DNA of 64,000 bases from Nesterenkonia natronophila (GCF_003595215.1 NZ_QYZP01000002.1:784601-848600), one strand, 5' to 3'; positions 43,315-58,279 are shown, numbered from the stretch's first letter. Program-made: numbers and translations. Notes: generated by a model from the letters alone, not told the origin.

Positions 43315-44370
43315 ATGGCCGACGAGCACGCCCCTGTACCTCACCCCCTCGACGAAACCGCCGTCGAGCAGTGTGTCAATCAGGCCATCGCCGCGTTCGA
43401 TGAGGCCGAAACCATTGAGGAGCTGAAAGCTGCCCGGCTTGCCCACACGGGGGACAAGTCGCCGATTGTGCTTGCCAACCGTCAGATCAAGGACCTGGAC
43501 AAGAATCAGAAGAAAGAGGCCGGCAAACTCCTTGGTACGGCCCGCGGCCGAATTCAGAAGGCACTCGGTCTCCGCACCGAGGTGCTGGAAGCGGAGCACG
43601 CAGCCAAGATGCTGGTGGAGGAGGCGGTGGATATCACCGCTGCGCCGCCTCGTCGTCCGTTGGGATCCCGTCATCCCATCACCCGGTTGCAGGAAAAAGT
43701 GGTGGACGTCTTCACAGCCATGGGCTGGGAGGTAGCCGAAGGACCGGAACTGGAGTCGGAGTGGTTCAACTTCGATGCGCTGAACTTCGCCCCCGATCAC
43801 CCCGCACGTGAAATGCAGGACACCTTCTTCGTGGAGCCCGCCGAGGCTCACCTTGTGCTGCGCACTCACACCTCCCCGGTGCAGATCAGGGCGCTGCTGG
43901 ACCGAACGCTGCCGGTGTATGTGCTGGCGCCGGGCAAAGTGTTCCGTACAGATGAGTTGGACGCCACCCACCTGCCAGCTTTCCACCAGTTTGAGGGGCT
44001 GGCCGTGGACAGGGGCCTGACCATGGCTGACCTCAAGGGAACCTTGGAGCACTTTGCCCGGCAGATGTTCGGTCCCGAGGCTGCCATTCGTCTGCGCCCC
44101 AGCTACTTCCCGTTCACCGAGCCCTCAGCGGAGATGGACGTATGGCACCCTGGAGCGAAGGGCGGTCCCCAGTGGATCGAATGGGGAGGATGCGGGATGA
44201 TCAACCCCAACGTCCTCGCTGCGGCCGGAATCAAGGACCCTGAGTACACCGGCTTTGCCTTCGGAATGGGCGTGGAGCGGACTTTGATGTTCCGCAACGA
44301 TGTGCCAGATATGCGCGACATGATCGAGGGCGATGTTCGCTTCAGCGCCCAATTCGGAATGGAGGTCTGA
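43315..44370 (+). CDS. pheS: Phenylalanyl-tRNA synthetase alpha subunit
   Basis: The 351-residue alpha subunit has the N-terminal coiled coil (LDETAVEQCVNQAIAAFDEAETIEELKAARL) and the class II catalytic core: motif 1 GSRHPITRLQEKVVDVF, motif 2 APGKVFRTDELDATHLPAFHQFEGL and motif 3 GFAFGMGVERTLM. With PheT it charges tRNA-Phe. The ATG at 43315 has GGAG 5 nt upstream; the frame extends upstream to 43066 into the divergent gene's territory and is not used. pheT starts 5 bp after its stop. Confidence 0.96.
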   Translation: MADEHAPVPHPLDETAVEQCVNQAIAAFDEAETIEELKAARLAHTGDKSPIVLANRQIKDLDKNQKKEAGKLLGTARGRIQKALGLRTEVLEAEHAAKMLVEEAVDITAAPPRRPLGSRHPITRLQEKVVDVFTAMGWEVAEGPELESEWFNFDALNFAPDHPAREMQDTFFVEPAEAHLVLRTHTSPVQIRALLDRTLPVYVLAPGKVFRTDELDATHLPAFHQFEGLAVDRGLTMADLKGTLEHFARQMFGPEAAIRLRPSYFPFTEPSAEMDVWHPGAKGGPQWIEWGGCGMINPNVLAAAGIKDPEYTGFAFGMGVERTLMFRNDVPDMRDMIEGDVRFSAQFGMEV

Positions 44371-44375
44371 GCGGC

Positions 44376-46916
44376 GTGCGTATTCCCCTGTCTTGGATTC
44401 GTGAGTACACCCAGTTTCCGGCCGACGGAACGGCTGAGGACCTGATGGCTGATTTGGTCCGCGTAGGTCTGGAAGAGGAAGAGGTGCACACCGGCGAACT
44501 GTCGGGGCCGATCGTGGTGGGTGAGGTGTTGGAGAAGCACCCCGAGCCCCAAAGCAACGGCAAGACCATCAACTGGTGCCGGGTTCGAGTGGTGCCTGAG
44601 GGCCAGTCACAGACCCTGACGGGAGAAGGAATCGATCCCTCCGGTGTGCAGGGTGTGGTCTGTGGAGCACACAACTTCGAGGTCGGCGACAAAGTGGTCG
44701 TGACCCTCCCCGGAGCCGTGCTGCCCGGTGACTTCCGCATTGCAGCTCGCAAGACTTATGGTCACGTCTCGGCGGGGATGATCGCCTCCGTCAAGGAGCT
44801 GGGGATTGGTGAGGACCACGCTGGGATCCTCGTGCTGAGCACACTGGGACTGGACCCCGAGCCAGGAGCTGACGCTCTGGACCTGCTGGGGCTCAGTGAC
44901 TCGGCCGCGGAGATCAACGTGACACCGGACCGCGGTTATGCCTTCTCCATTCGTGGCGTGGCCCGGGAGTACAGCCACGCCACCGGAACCGCATTCACGG
45001 ATCCGGCGGAGCTGGTCACCCTGCCGGCTCGTGCCCGGGCGGGCCATCCAGTGGTCCTCAAGGACGAGGCCCCGATCTACGACACCCCAGGTTGCGACAG
45101 CTTCGTGGCTCGGACAGTGACAGGAGTCGACGCCGCAGCGCCGACCCCACCGTGGATGGCCGCTCGCTTGCGACTGGCGGGACTTCGACCCATCAGCATC
45201 GCCGTGGACATCTCCAACTACGTCATGTGGGAGCTCGGTCAGCCCCTGCATTTCTACGATGCTGAGAAGCTCACCGGTGCTATCGAGGTGCGCAGAGCTG
45301 CGCCGGGGGAAACGCTGACCACCCTTGACGACAAACAGCGGACTCTCAACACTGAAGACTTGGTGATAGCCGACGGCAGCGGCGCCATCGGCCTTGCGGG
45401 GGTCATGGGTGGGGCCAGCACGGAGGTGACAGCGCAGACATCGACGGTGCTGATCGAGTCCGCGCACTTCGATCCCATCACGGTCAGCCGGACACGGCGG
45501 AGGCACAAACTTCCCTCCGAGGCAGCCAAGCGCAACGAACGCGGTGTCGACCCTCTGTTGCCGGCGGTCGCTGCTCAGCGTGCTGTGGATTTGCTGATCC
45601 AGCTTGCCGGTGGTGCCGAGACCGGAGAGGTCACGCAGGTCGGGAATCCCCTCACTCCGGCGCCCATATCCCTGGATCCGACCCTGCCGGAGCGGATCGT
45701 CGGCGTGCCGTTCGGTGTCCAACAGGTCACCGAGACGCTGACCGACGTGGGCTGCTCCATCGAGGCTCAGGAGACCGGGATGCTGAGGGCCACGCCCCCC
45801 AGCTGGCGCCCGGACCTGACTATCCCAGAGTCCCTGGTCGAGGAGATCGCGCGGCTGGTCGGTTATGACACCATCCCCTCCAGACTGCCTGTGGCACCTG
45901 CCGGTCGGGGACTCACGGAGGCGCAGCAGCGTCGTCGTACCGTGTTCACTGGACTGGCGGCTGCCGGGTACACCGAGGTGCTGACTTACCCTTTCTACTC
46001 CGAGGAGGCCAACCAGCTCTTTGGGCGCGCGGATGAGACGGATGTGCTGCCGATGGTGCGGCTGGCAAACCCTATCGCCAGCCAGTTTCCCACGCTGCGA
46101 ACCACCCTGCTGCCCGGCATTCTCGATGCCCTGCGCCGCAACGTCTCCCGCGGTTTCAACGATGTGGCGCTATTCGAGGCGGGCTCGGTTTTCCTGCCCG
46201 ACGAGGGGCTGGGCAGCCGAGAGATCCCCGGTCTGGGCTTCTATCCCGGCGATGAGGTGGTGGCGCAGCTACAGGCTGGTATTCCTCACCAGCCGCATCA
46301 CCTGGCGGTGGCGGTGGCAGGTCGGGAGCCCGGTGAGATCATCGGGCAGCCTGGCCGTGCACGCGATTGGGCGGACGCAGTGGAGGCAGCGCGCAAGGTC
46401 GCTCGGCTGCTTGGAGTAGAGATAGAGATCGTTCAGGGGACGCATCAGGCGTTCCACCCGGGTCGCACCGCGCACCTACTCTTGAAGGGTGAGCCGATTG
46501 GTCACGCAGGTGAGCTGCATCCGAAGATTGTCGAGGAACAGGATCTTCCGGCGCGCACCAGTGTTATGGAGCTGAACGTGGGAACCCTCATCGATGCCGC
46601 CGTGGGCCAGACCATCGCTCAGCCGCTTTCCACATTCCCGCCGACCACCCAGGACGTCGCACTGGTCGTGGAGCAGCCAGTCACTGCTGGGGAGTTGCGC
46701 CAAACTCTGATGGAGGGCGCTGGGGAGCTGCTGGAGCACGTCCAACTCTTCGACATCTACTCAGGCGAGGGCATCGAAGAGGGCAAGAAGTCCATGGCGT
46801 TCGCGCTCCGGTTCCGCGCCGCTGACCGGACGCTGACCGCGGAGGAGGCCTCTGCGGCCCGCACCGGTGCGGTGGATTTGGCCAGCGATCGGCACGGAGC
46901 CCAGCAGCGCGGCTGA
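44376..46916 (+). CDS. pheT: Phenylalanyl-tRNA synthetase beta subunit
   Basis: The 846-residue beta subunit starts at GTG with RIPLSWIREYTQFPAD. It contains the tRNA-binding (EMAP-like) domain near 40-160, the B3/B4 editing region (ISIAVDISNYVMWELGQPLHFYDAEKL), B5 domains, the inactive synthetase core (VLTYPFYSEEANQLFG) and the C-terminal anticodon-binding FDX-ACB domain (STFPPTTQDVALVVEQPVTAGEL). It forms the (alpha-beta)2 enzyme with PheS. Length is normal. Confidence 0.96.
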   Translation: MRIPLSWIREYTQFPADGTAEDLMADLVRVGLEEEEVHTGELSGPIVVGEVLEKHPEPQSNGKTINWCRVRVVPEGQSQTLTGEGIDPSGVQGVVCGAHNFEVGDKVVVTLPGAVLPGDFRIAARKTYGHVSAGMIASVKELGIGEDHAGILVLSTLGLDPEPGADALDLLGLSDSAAEINVTPDRGYAFSIRGVAREYSHATGTAFTDPAELVTLPARARAGHPVVLKDEAPIYDTPGCDSFVARTVTGVDAAAPTPPWMAARLRLAGLRPISIAVDISNYVMWELGQPLHFYDAEKLTGAIEVRRAAPGETLTTLDDKQRTLNTEDLVIADGSGAIGLAGVMGGASTEVTAQTSTVLIESAHFDPITVSRTRRRHKLPSEAAKRNERGVDPLLPAVAAQRAVDLLIQLAGGAETGEVTQVGNPLTPAPISLDPTLPERIVGVPFGVQQVTETLTDVGCSIEAQETGMLRATPPSWRPDLTIPESLVEEIARLVGYDTIPSRLPVAPAGRGLTEAQQRRRTVFTGLAAAGYTEVLTYPFYSEEANQLFGRADETDVLPMVRLANPIASQFPTLRTTLLPGILDALRRNVSRGFNDVALFEAGSVFLPDEGLGSREIPGLGFYPGDEVVAQLQAGIPHQPHHLAVAVAGREPGEIIGQPGRARDWADAVEAARKVARLLGVEIEIVQGTHQAFHPGRTAHLLLKGEPIGHAGELHPKIVEEQDLPARTSVMELNVGTLIDAAVGQTIAQPLSTFPPTTQDVALVVEQPVTAGELRQTLMEGAGELLEHVQLFDIYSGEGIEEGKKSMAFALRFRAADRTLTAEEASAARTGAVDLASDRHGAQQRG

Positions 46917-46939
46917 GCACTGAAGTGTCGCAGCGGAAG

Positions 46940-46998
46940 TCAGGGGTTACTGGGATCTCACTTGCCTAAAGCATGCTGATATCCCAATAACCCCCTGA
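46940..46998. terminator. Stem-loop between convergent pheT and quinone oxidoreductase genes
   Basis: tcaggggttactgggat at 46940-46956 pairs with atcccaataaccccctga at 46981-46998, apart from one mismatch and one bulged C. The 24-nt spacer contains the small palindrome agcatgct. It lies in the 95-bp gap between two stop codons and probably terminates both transcripts. Confidence 0.6.
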
Positions 46999-47011
46999 CA
47001 ATCGGAAGTGG

Positions 47012-48016
47012 TTACGGGACCAAGAGCAGCTTGCCCGTGGTCCGGCGCCCTTCAAGATCATCGTGGGCGCGGCCAGCCTCAGCCAATGGGTAGGTGCCGC
47101 CGATCTCGAGCTTCAGATCCCCGGACGTCAGGGCACCGAAGAGCTCGGTGAACCGCCAGGTGCGTTCTTCCGCATTGCGCAGGTACCAGGGAACTGACGG
47201 CCGGGTGATGTAGAGCCCGCCGCGCTTGTTGAGGTCCTGCAGGTCGTAGGGCGGAACCTGCCCGGAGGCCCCGCCGAAGAGGACCATAGTACCGCGGACC
47301 GCCAGTGAGTCTAGCGAGCCGAGGAATGTATCCTTGCCGACACCGTCATAGACCACGGAGACACCCTCACCGTTGGTGATGTCGCGAACCTTCTCGGCGA
47401 AGCCCTGGTACTCCAGCACATAGTCGGCGCCGGCGGCTTCAGCAATCTTCGCCTTGTCCGGGGTGGAAGTCGTGGTGATCACGCGGGCACCTCGGGCCTT
47501 GAGCAGCTGGGTGAGTATCTGACCCACGCCGCCTGCGCCAGCGTGGGTGAGCACAGTCTGTCCGGGGGCCACTCGGTAGGTGGAGTTGATCAGGTAGTGA
47601 GCTGTTACGCCTTGCAGTGGCAGGGCCGCTGCCTGCTGATCGGACACATCGTCCGGCACTAGTACGGCTTTGGCTGCGTCTACCAGAAAGTGCGTGGAGT
47701 ACGTCCCGGACCCTTCTGCGGTGGCGATCCTCTGCCCAGTGTTGAAACCTTCGACGTTCTCACCCATGGCCACGACTTCGCCAGAGCCCTCCGCCCCGGG
47801 AACAAAGGGATAATTCACCGGGTAGACCCCTGATCGCTGGTATGTCTCAATGAAGTTCACCCCCGCCGCGGCGGTCTTCACCAACAGCTGTCCCGGTCCC
47901 GGTGCCGGGGCGGGCACCTCCACGGTCTCTAGGACGTCGGAGCCGCCTGCCTCCCGGGCGCGAGTCACTGTGGCGGCATCTGGAAGGTCTTCTTCGAACA
48001 TTGTCGGTTCACTCAT
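47012..48016 (-). CDS. NADPH:quinone reductase family protein (zinc-free MDR)
   Basis: A 334-residue quinone oxidoreductase of the QorA type. Features are VKTAAAGVNFIETYQRSGVYPVNYPFVPGAEGSGEVVAMG, AAALPLQGVTAHYLI, the NADPH motif VLTHAGAGGVGQILTQLLKARGARVITTTST and VVYDGVGKDTFLGSLDSLAVRGTMVLFGGASG. It reduces quinones with NADPH and is cytoplasmic. It is divergent from argC, and the region between carries ARG boxes that could also influence it. An ATG at 48001 is an alternative start. Confidence 0.92.
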   Translation of the reverse strand: MSEPTMFEEDLPDAATVTRAREAGGSDVLETVEVPAPAPGPGQLLVKTAAAGVNFIETYQRSGVYPVNYPFVPGAEGSGEVVAMGENVEGFNTGQRIATAEGSGTYSTHFLVDAAKAVLVPDDVSDQQAAALPLQGVTAHYLINSTYRVAPGQTVLTHAGAGGVGQILTQLLKARGARVITTTSTPDKAKIAEAAGADYVLEYQGFAEKVRDITNGEGVSVVYDGVGKDTFLGSLDSLAVRGTMVLFGGASGQVPPYDLQDLNKRGGLYITRPSVPWYLRNAEERTWRFTELFGALTSGDLKLEIGGTYPLAEAGRAHDDLEGRRTTGKLLLVP

Positions 48017-48063
48017 CCCACGAGGGTACCGGAGCGTTGCTCTTCAGCGGAACGCGAGAGCCT

Positions 48064-50318
<2,255 letters not shown>

Positions 50319-50322
<4 letters not shown>

Positions 50323-51260
50323 CCGAGAAGCCCACCGTGCTCCCACGGGACGAATCCACCCTCTCCGCCGCCGCTGAGAAAGCGGAGGTGCTGATTGAGG
50401 CACTGCCCTGGATCCAGAAGTTTGCCGGTTCGACCATCGTCATCAAATACGGCGGCAACGCCATGGTCAACGATCAGCTTCGCAGAGCCTTCGCCGAGGA
50501 TGTCGTGTTCCTGCGACATGTGGGCGTTGACCCAGTGGTGGTGCATGGCGGTGGACCGCAGATCAATGCCATGTTGGATGCCTTGGGGATCGTCTCTGAG
50601 TTTCGCAGCGGGCACCGGGTGACGACTGCCGAGGCCATGGATGTGGTGCGCATGGTGCTCACTGGCCAGGTCTCGCGTGAACTCATCGGCCTCATCAACT
50701 CCCACGGCCCCTACGCTGTGGGACTCTCGGGGGAGGACGCCGCGCTGCTCCAGGCCCGCCGGAAAACCGTGGAGATTGAGGGAGTCCAGACGGACCTCGG
50801 GCTTGTGGGGGAAGTTACGGGGGTCAACCCTGAGGCGGTTCAGGACATCTTGGATGCCGGACGGATCCCGGTGATCTCCACCATCGCCCCGGAGTTCGAC
50901 CCCGAAGGCAACCCCACCGGGGAGGTGCTCAACATCAACGCCGACGCCGCCGCCGGAGCGGTGGCCTCCGCGCTCGGAGCCTCCAAACTGGTGATGCTCA
51001 CCGATGTCGAAGGCCTCTACGCCGACTGGCCGGATAAATCGTCGCTGATCTCTTCCCTTTCCGCCGCAGACCTGCGCGCCATGCTCCCCACCCTTGAGTC
51101 GGGCATGATCCCCAAGATGGCCGCCGCCCTGACCGCAGTAGACTCCGGGGTGCCGCGGGCGCACATTGTGGACGGACGCCAGCCACATTCGATGCTGCTG
51201 GAGATTGTGACCTCCGCGGGCGTCGGCACCCAGATCGTTCCCGATGAGGACACCATATGA
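50319..51260 (+). CDS. argB: Acetylglutamate kinase
   Basis: A 313-residue amino-acid kinase. The phosphate-binding loop [10 protein letters not shown], the substrate loop [69 protein letters not shown] and [18 protein letters not shown] are all intact. It phosphorylates N-acetylglutamate, the usual site of arginine feedback in the cyclic pathway. Both junctions (argJ, argD) are ATGA overlaps. Confidence 0.96.
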
Positions 51261-52579
51261 GTGAGCATGACGGCGCCCGGCTGACTTCCGTGGACATCGC
51301 TGAGCAGTTGCCACCGGGCCCCCCGGCCGCCGCGGAGCTGTTGGAGCGGTACCAGAGTTCGCTGACCGGGGTCTTCGGCGCCCCTCAGGCGGTACTGGTT
51401 CGCGGCTCCGGAGCGTGGGTCTGGGATGCTGAGGGAAACGAGTACTTGGATCTGCTGGCTGGTATCGCGGTCAATGCGCTGGGCCATGCCCACCCGCTGA
51501 TCTCCTCGGTGATCAGCGGCCAGTACGCCACACTGGGGCACATTTCCAACCTCTTCACCTCGCCGACGCAGATCGCCCTGGCAGAGAAACTGCTGAGTGT
51601 GGCGCAGGCTCCCTCGGGCTCCAGCGTTTTCTTCGCCAACTCCGGTTCCGAGGCGAATGAGGCCGCACTGAAAGCGGTGCTGCGCCACCGCGAGACTACT
51701 GGCAAGCGACGCATACTCGCTCTCGAGGGCAGTTTTCACGGACGAACCGTCGGAGCGCTGTCGCTGACCCATAAGCCGGCCTACCGGGAGCCCTTCGGCG
51801 AGCTGATCAGCGGCGTGGAATTTCTGCCGTTCAACGATCTCGACGCGTTGGAGGCCGCATTCGCGGACGACGACGTCGCAGGCATCTTCCTGGAACCCAT
51901 TCAGGGCGAAGCGGGGGTGCTGGCTCTTGAGGACTCATACCTGGTCCGGGCCCGCGAACTCACGCGTGGCTCCGGCGCTCTGCTCGTGCTTGACGAAGTC
52001 CAGACCGGCGTGGGGCGCACCGGTCAGTGGTTCCGCTTCCAAGCAGTCAGTGGCGTCGTTCCTGATCTGATGACGTTGGCTAAGGGGCTGGGCTCCGGCT
52101 TCCCGATAGGTGCGTTGGTCTCCTTTGGCGAGCAGGTCAGTGCGTTATTGGGAGCAGGGCAGCACGGAACCACCTTCGGTGGGAACCCTCCGGCGACCGC
52201 TGCCGCGCTGGCGACTCTGCACGCTGTCGAATCTGGTGGTCTGCTGGCTCACGTCCGCACCATGGGTGCACACCTGGCTGCGGGACTGCGCGAGCTTCCC
52301 CAGGTCGCTCAGGTGCGCCAGTACGGCCTGCACATCGGAGTCGACCTGCACCCGTTACCGGGCGTGGAAGCTCCCGCCAAACAGGTTGTGAATCTCGCAA
52401 GACAGCGCCACGGGCTCATCATCAACGCCACTGGGGACACGACCCTGCGACTGGCCCCACCACTGAACCTCACCCCTGCGGAGGTGGATGAGGCACTGTC
52501 TCGTCTGCAGGCCGCACTGGTCGGCAACTCCGCTCACCGGCCGAGCGCACCGTCCCACATAGGTCGTTCAGGTCCATGA
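51257..52579 (+). CDS. argD: Acetylornithine transaminase
   Basis: A 440-residue class III aminotransferase. It has [36 protein letters not shown] (phosphate contact), the Asp of [15 protein letters not shown] and the PLP-binding Lys in [14 protein letters not shown]. It makes N-acetylornithine from the semialdehyde using glutamate. The C-terminus is ~25 residues longer than usual and Ser/His-rich. A 70-bp gap with no clear promoter separates it from argF. Confidence 0.95.
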   Translation: MSEHDGARLTSVDIAEQLPPGPPAAAELLERYQSSLTGVFGAPQAVLVRGSGAWVWDAEGNEYLDLLAGIAVNALGHAHPLISSVISGQYATLGHISNLFTSPTQIALAEKLLSVAQAPSGSSVFFANSGSEANEAALKAVLRHRETTGKRRILALEGSFHGRTVGALSLTHKPAYREPFGELISGVEFLPFNDLDALEAAFADDDVAGIFLEPIQGEAGVLALEDSYLVRARELTRGSGALLVLDEVQTGVGRTGQWFRFQAVSGVVPDLMTLAKGLGSGFPIGALVSFGEQVSALLGAGQHGTTFGGNPPATAAALATLHAVESGGLLAHVRTMGAHLAAGLRELPQVAQVRQYGLHIGVDLHPLPGVEAPAKQVVNLARQRHGLIINATGDTTLRLAPPLNLTPAEVDEALSRLQAALVGNSAHRPSAPSHIGRSGP

Positions 52580-52649
52580 GGCGGCATATGAGGCCCCTGA
52601 ACCTGGAGCGAGAGATTCAGCATGCGACACACGAACGAGGCATTCACTC

Positions 52650-53624
52650 ATGACTAGGCATTTTCTCACGGACTTGGACCTCAGCCCTGAGGAGCTGCAC
52701 CAGGTGCTGGACCTTGCCGATTGGATGCGCGATCACCCTTACGCAGTCAAGGCGCTCACCGGACCGCAGACGGCAGCGCTGATATTCGACAAGACCTCAA
52801 CGCGCACCCGCGTCTCCTTCAGCGCAGGGATCGCAGCGCTGGGTGGGCATCCGCTGGTCTTCAATCCGGGGGAAGCGCAACTGGGTCACAAGGAGTCCAT
52901 CTCAGACACCGCGCGGGTCCTCGACAGACAGGTCAGCCTGATCATTTGGCGCACCTACGCCCAATCCGGTCTGGAGGAGATGGCGGAGTATTCGCGAGTC
53001 CCCGTCATCAACTCCCTCTCCGACGAGTACCATCCCTGTCAGCTGCTGGCCGATCTGTTGACTGTCCGGGACCACCTCGGGGCACTGCAAGGCAAGGCCC
53101 TGGCGTACGTGGGTGACGCCGCGAACAACATGGCGAACTCCTATCTGCTGGCCGGAGTCAACGCAGGTATGGACGTCCGGATCGCGGGCCCGGAGGGCTA
53201 TCTGCCTGCCGCCCACGTCATCAGCGCCGCTAAGCAGCGGGCAAGAGTCACCGGCGGGATGGTCACTGTCACCACAGAGGCGGCGGTGGCGCTAAGCCAC
53301 GCCGATGTGGTCGCCACTGATACGTGGGTCTCCATGGGACAGGAGCAGGAGGAGCGGACGCGCCGACGGGTCTTCAGTGACTATCAGCTCAATGCGGAGG
53401 CGATGGGCCGAGCCCACGACGGCGCCATCGTGCTTCATTGCCTGCCGGCCTTCCGAGGTGCTGAGATCACCGCTGACGTCATTGATGGGCCACAGTCTGT
53501 TGTGTGGGAAGAGGCCGAGAATCGGTTGCACGCGCAGAAGGCCCTCATGGCCTGGCTGCTTGTGGAGTCCGACCTTGCTGATGAGGAGACCGCCCGTGCG
53601 GTAAGTGAGGTGCAGCGCCGATGA
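52650..53624 (+). CDS. argF: Ornithine carbamoyltransferase
   Basis: The 324-residue enzyme joins ornithine and carbamoyl phosphate to give citrulline. The carbamoyl-phosphate motif FDKTSTRTRVSFSAGI, SLSDEYHPCQLLADLLTV and the ornithine-side VLHCLPAFRGAEITADVIDG (Cys of HCLP) are present. RHFLTDLDLSPEELHQVLDLA is the typical N-terminus. Its stop overlaps the argR start by 4 nt. Confidence 0.96.
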   Translation: MTRHFLTDLDLSPEELHQVLDLADWMRDHPYAVKALTGPQTAALIFDKTSTRTRVSFSAGIAALGGHPLVFNPGEAQLGHKESISDTARVLDRQVSLIIWRTYAQSGLEEMAEYSRVPVINSLSDEYHPCQLLADLLTVRDHLGALQGKALAYVGDAANNMANSYLLAGVNAGMDVRIAGPEGYLPAAHVISAAKQRARVTGGMVTVTTEAAVALSHADVVATDTWVSMGQEQEERTRRRVFSDYQLNAEAMGRAHDGAIVLHCLPAFRGAEITADVIDGPQSVVWEEAENRLHAQKALMAWLLVESDLADEETARAVSEVQRR

Positions 53625-54118
53625 CTCCAACGACCAAGACGGCTCGCCACGCCAAGATCCGAGAGCTCATCTCCCGGTCCTCGATCAAGTCACAGGCCGA
53701 GCTTGCCCGAGATCTGGCCGCCGAGGGGGTCAAGGTGACCCAGGGTACTCTCTCGCGTGACTTGGTGGAGATTGGTGCGGCACGTGTGCGCTCCGGTGAC
53801 GGCGGACTCATCTACGCTGTGCCTGCCGAGGGGCACGACCGCGAGTTTCAGGCCGACATCACGGAGACCTCCACTGCGAAGCTGGCCTCGCTGTGCCGGG
53901 ACCTGTTGGTCTCTGCGGAGGCCAGCGCAAACCTCGTGGTCCTGCGCACACCACCAGGGGCCGCACAGTTCCTGGCCAGCGCGGTGGACCACTCCGCATC
54001 GAGGGACATTTTGGGGACCATCGCGGGAGACGACACCATCATGGTGATCGCTCAAGGGCCGGACGGTGGTCAGCAGATCGCCGACTACTTCACCGCGCTC
54101 GCTGAATCCAGAGGCTGA
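53621..54118 (+). CDS. argR: Arginine repressor
   Basis: A 165-residue ArgR. The winged-helix DNA-binding half is SSIKSQAELARDLAAEGVKVTQGTLSRDLVEIGA; the hexamerising, arginine-binding half ends in DILGTIAGDDTIMVIAQG, with the conserved Gly-Asp. It represses the arg operon from which it is transcribed, so the circuit is autoregulated through the ARG boxes before argC and argG. Confidence 0.95.
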   Translation: MTPTTKTARHAKIRELISRSSIKSQAELARDLAAEGVKVTQGTLSRDLVEIGAARVRSGDGGLIYAVPAEGHDREFQADITETSTAKLASLCRDLLVSAEASANLVVLRTPPGAAQFLASAVDHSASRDILGTIAGDDTIMVIAQGPDGGQQIADYFTALAESRG

Positions 54119-54139
54119 GCGGTTTCTGATTCTGGCACC

Positions 54140-54559
54140 TCAGGCCGTCCCCGGGTGCTCCTTCAGCAGGGCTCGCATTGAGTCCAGCCCGAACATATCG
54201 ATCACGGCATAGGCGTTCTGCCCGCCCCTCCGCGGGTCAGCCCCCGCCGCGAGCAGGTCCCTGGTGATGGCATGATTCTGCCGGAAGACCGCGCAGCCGA
54301 GCGCTGTCTGGCCGCGGTCATTGATCCGATCCACATCGACCCCGCGTTCGAGCAGGCCCCGCACAAGTTCCGCATGGTCGTTATAGGCGGCCAGAATGAG
54401 CAGCGAGTCACCTTGGGCATTGGTGAGATTCACCGGTACACCCTGATCAATGAACTCCAGCAGCTCCGCGGACTTACCTGAACGGGCAAGGTCCAGCATG
54501 GAGTGGAGAAACTCCAACTGCTCTTCGGTCAGCTCGGGGGTGCCGCTGTGTTCAGCCAT
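54140..54559 (-). CDS. Ankyrin-repeat protein
   Basis: The 139-residue protein contains three or four ankyrin repeats: LLEFIDQGVPVNLTNAQGDSLLILAAYNDHAELVRGLLERGVDVDRINDRGQTALGCAVFRQNHAITRDLLAAGADPRRGG. It is small, soluble and lacks other domains, so it probably mediates a protein-protein contact of unknown partner. It lies antisense within the arginine gene cluster, between argR and argG, and splits the usual argR-argG order. The upstream 235 bp is shared with the divergent argG promoter. Confidence 0.85.
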   Translation of the reverse strand: MAEHSGTPELTEEQLEFLHSMLDLARSGKSAELLEFIDQGVPVNLTNAQGDSLLILAAYNDHAELVRGLLERGVDVDRINDRGQTALGCAVFRQNHAITRDLLAAGADPRRGGQNAYAVIDMFGLDSMRALLKEHPGTA

Positions 54560-54714
54560 GCCACAAGCTTACGCGGCCACGGCCAGGCCCTCACCCCAAC
54601 AACGTGAGGGGTTGCTGGGTGATCAGCATCCTCAAGGGACCTGACCTCTCAACAACCGCGTGATTTCTTGATGTGGAGCGGTGCAGAGGCGATGTGCTGC
54701 TTTCACACTTCTAC

Positions 54715-54765
54715 GATAAGTATGCATAGGTATGTATATTTATGTAGACTATGTGGCGAGCTAAG
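54715..54765 (+). promoter_or_regulatory. Putative ARG boxes upstream of argG
   Basis: A strongly AT-rich stretch in a GC-rich setting contains gtatgcataggtatgtata at 54720-54738 and tatttatgtagactatg downstream, repeats of TATGCAT/TATGTA like ArgR half sites. It ends ~30 bp before the argG GTG. A 7-bp inverted repeat (ccctcac / gtgaggg, 54588-54610) occurs further upstream near the ankyrin gene start. Confidence 0.55.
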
Positions 54766-54794
54766 CCGATTCGACTTCATATCTAGGAGCACCA

Positions 54795-56030
54795 GTGACC
54801 GATCGTATTGTTCTTGCCTACTCGGGCGGACTAGACACATCCGTAGCTATCGGGTGGATTGCCGAGGCGACGGGGGCTGAAGTCATCGCAGTCGCAGTCG
54901 ACGTAGGGCAGGGTGGAGAGTCGCTGGAAACTGTGCGCCAGCGTGCCCTGGACTGTGGTGCGGTGGAAGCCTATGTGGCTGATGCCCGTGATGAGTTCGC
55001 AGAGCAGTACTGCATGCCCACCCTGCGCGCCAATGGACTGTACATGGACGCCTACCCGCTGGTCTCGGCCATCTCCCGGCCGGTGATCTCCAAGCATCTG
55101 GTGGCGGCTGCGCAGCAGTTCGGCGCGACGACGGTTGCCCACGGTTGCACCGGCAAAGGCAATGATCAGGTCCGCTTCGAAGTCAGCATCCAAACCTTGG
55201 GTCCGGACCTGAAGTGCATCGCTCCGGTGCGTGACCTCGCCCTGACTCGCGACAAGGCGATCGACTACGCCACAGCCCACGACCTTCCCATCGAGACCAC
55301 CAAGAAGAACCCCTTCAGCATTGACCAGAATGTTTGGGGCCGGGCAGTGGAGACAGGCTTCCTGGAGGACATCTGGAACGGTCCGACCAAAGATGTCTAC
55401 GAATACACTGACGACCCAACATTCGGGCCCGCTCCCGACGTCGTGACCATCACCTTCGATCAGGGTGTGCCTGTGGCGCTCGACGGTGAGACCGTCACCG
55501 CGCTGCAAGCTATCGAACAGCTCAATCGTCGGGCTGGAGCCCAGGGCGTGGGCCGGATCGACATTGTTGAGGACCGGCTGGTGGGGATCAAGTCCCGCGA
55601 GATCTACGAGGCTCCCGGGGCGATGGCCATGATCGCCGCTCACCGGGAGCTGGAGAACATCACTCTGGAGCGTGAGCAGGCTCGTTTCAAGAAAACTGTG
55701 GACCAGCGCTGGACCGAGCTGGTCTATGACGGTCAGTGGTTCTCTCCGCTGAAAGCCAACCTGGATGCGTTCATCCACGAGACCCAGAAATACGTCTCCG
55801 GTGACATTCGCCTGGAGCTCCATGGTGGGCGTGCCACGGTGCTGGGCCGCCGGTCAGAGACCAGCCTCTACGACTTCAACCTCGCGACCTACGACACTGG
55901 TGACACCTTCGACCAGTCCAGCGCTCGCGGGTTCATTGACATATACGGTCTCTCCGCCAAGACAGCCTCTCAGCGCGAAGAGCGTCTGCACGGCAAACCC
56001 GACCTCTCCGGAGCCGGAGTCCAGAAGTAG
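54795..56030 (+). CDS. argG: Argininosuccinate synthase
   Basis: The 411-residue ligase joins citrulline and aspartate with ATP. The PP-loop [16 protein letters not shown] is at the N-terminus, followed by [15 protein letters not shown] and [38 protein letters not shown], all diagnostic. Translation starts at GTG with TAGGAG upstream. It is separately promoted from argCJBDFR and followed after 90 bp by argH, with a hairpin between. Confidence 0.96.
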   Translation: MTDRIVLAYSGGLDTSVAIGWIAEATGAEVIAVAVDVGQGGESLETVRQRALDCGAVEAYVADARDEFAEQYCMPTLRANGLYMDAYPLVSAISRPVISKHLVAAAQQFGATTVAHGCTGKGNDQVRFEVSIQTLGPDLKCIAPVRDLALTRDKAIDYATAHDLPIETTKKNPFSIDQNVWGRAVETGFLEDIWNGPTKDVYEYTDDPTFGPAPDVVTITFDQGVPVALDGETVTALQAIEQLNRRAGAQGVGRIDIVEDRLVGIKSREIYEAPGAMAMIAAHRELENITLEREQARFKKTVDQRWTELVYDGQWFSPLKANLDAFIHETQKYVSGDIRLELHGGRATVLGRRSETSLYDFNLATYDTGDTFDQSSARGFIDIYGLSAKTASQREERLHGKPDLSGAGVQK

Positions 56031-58279
<2,249 letters not shown>

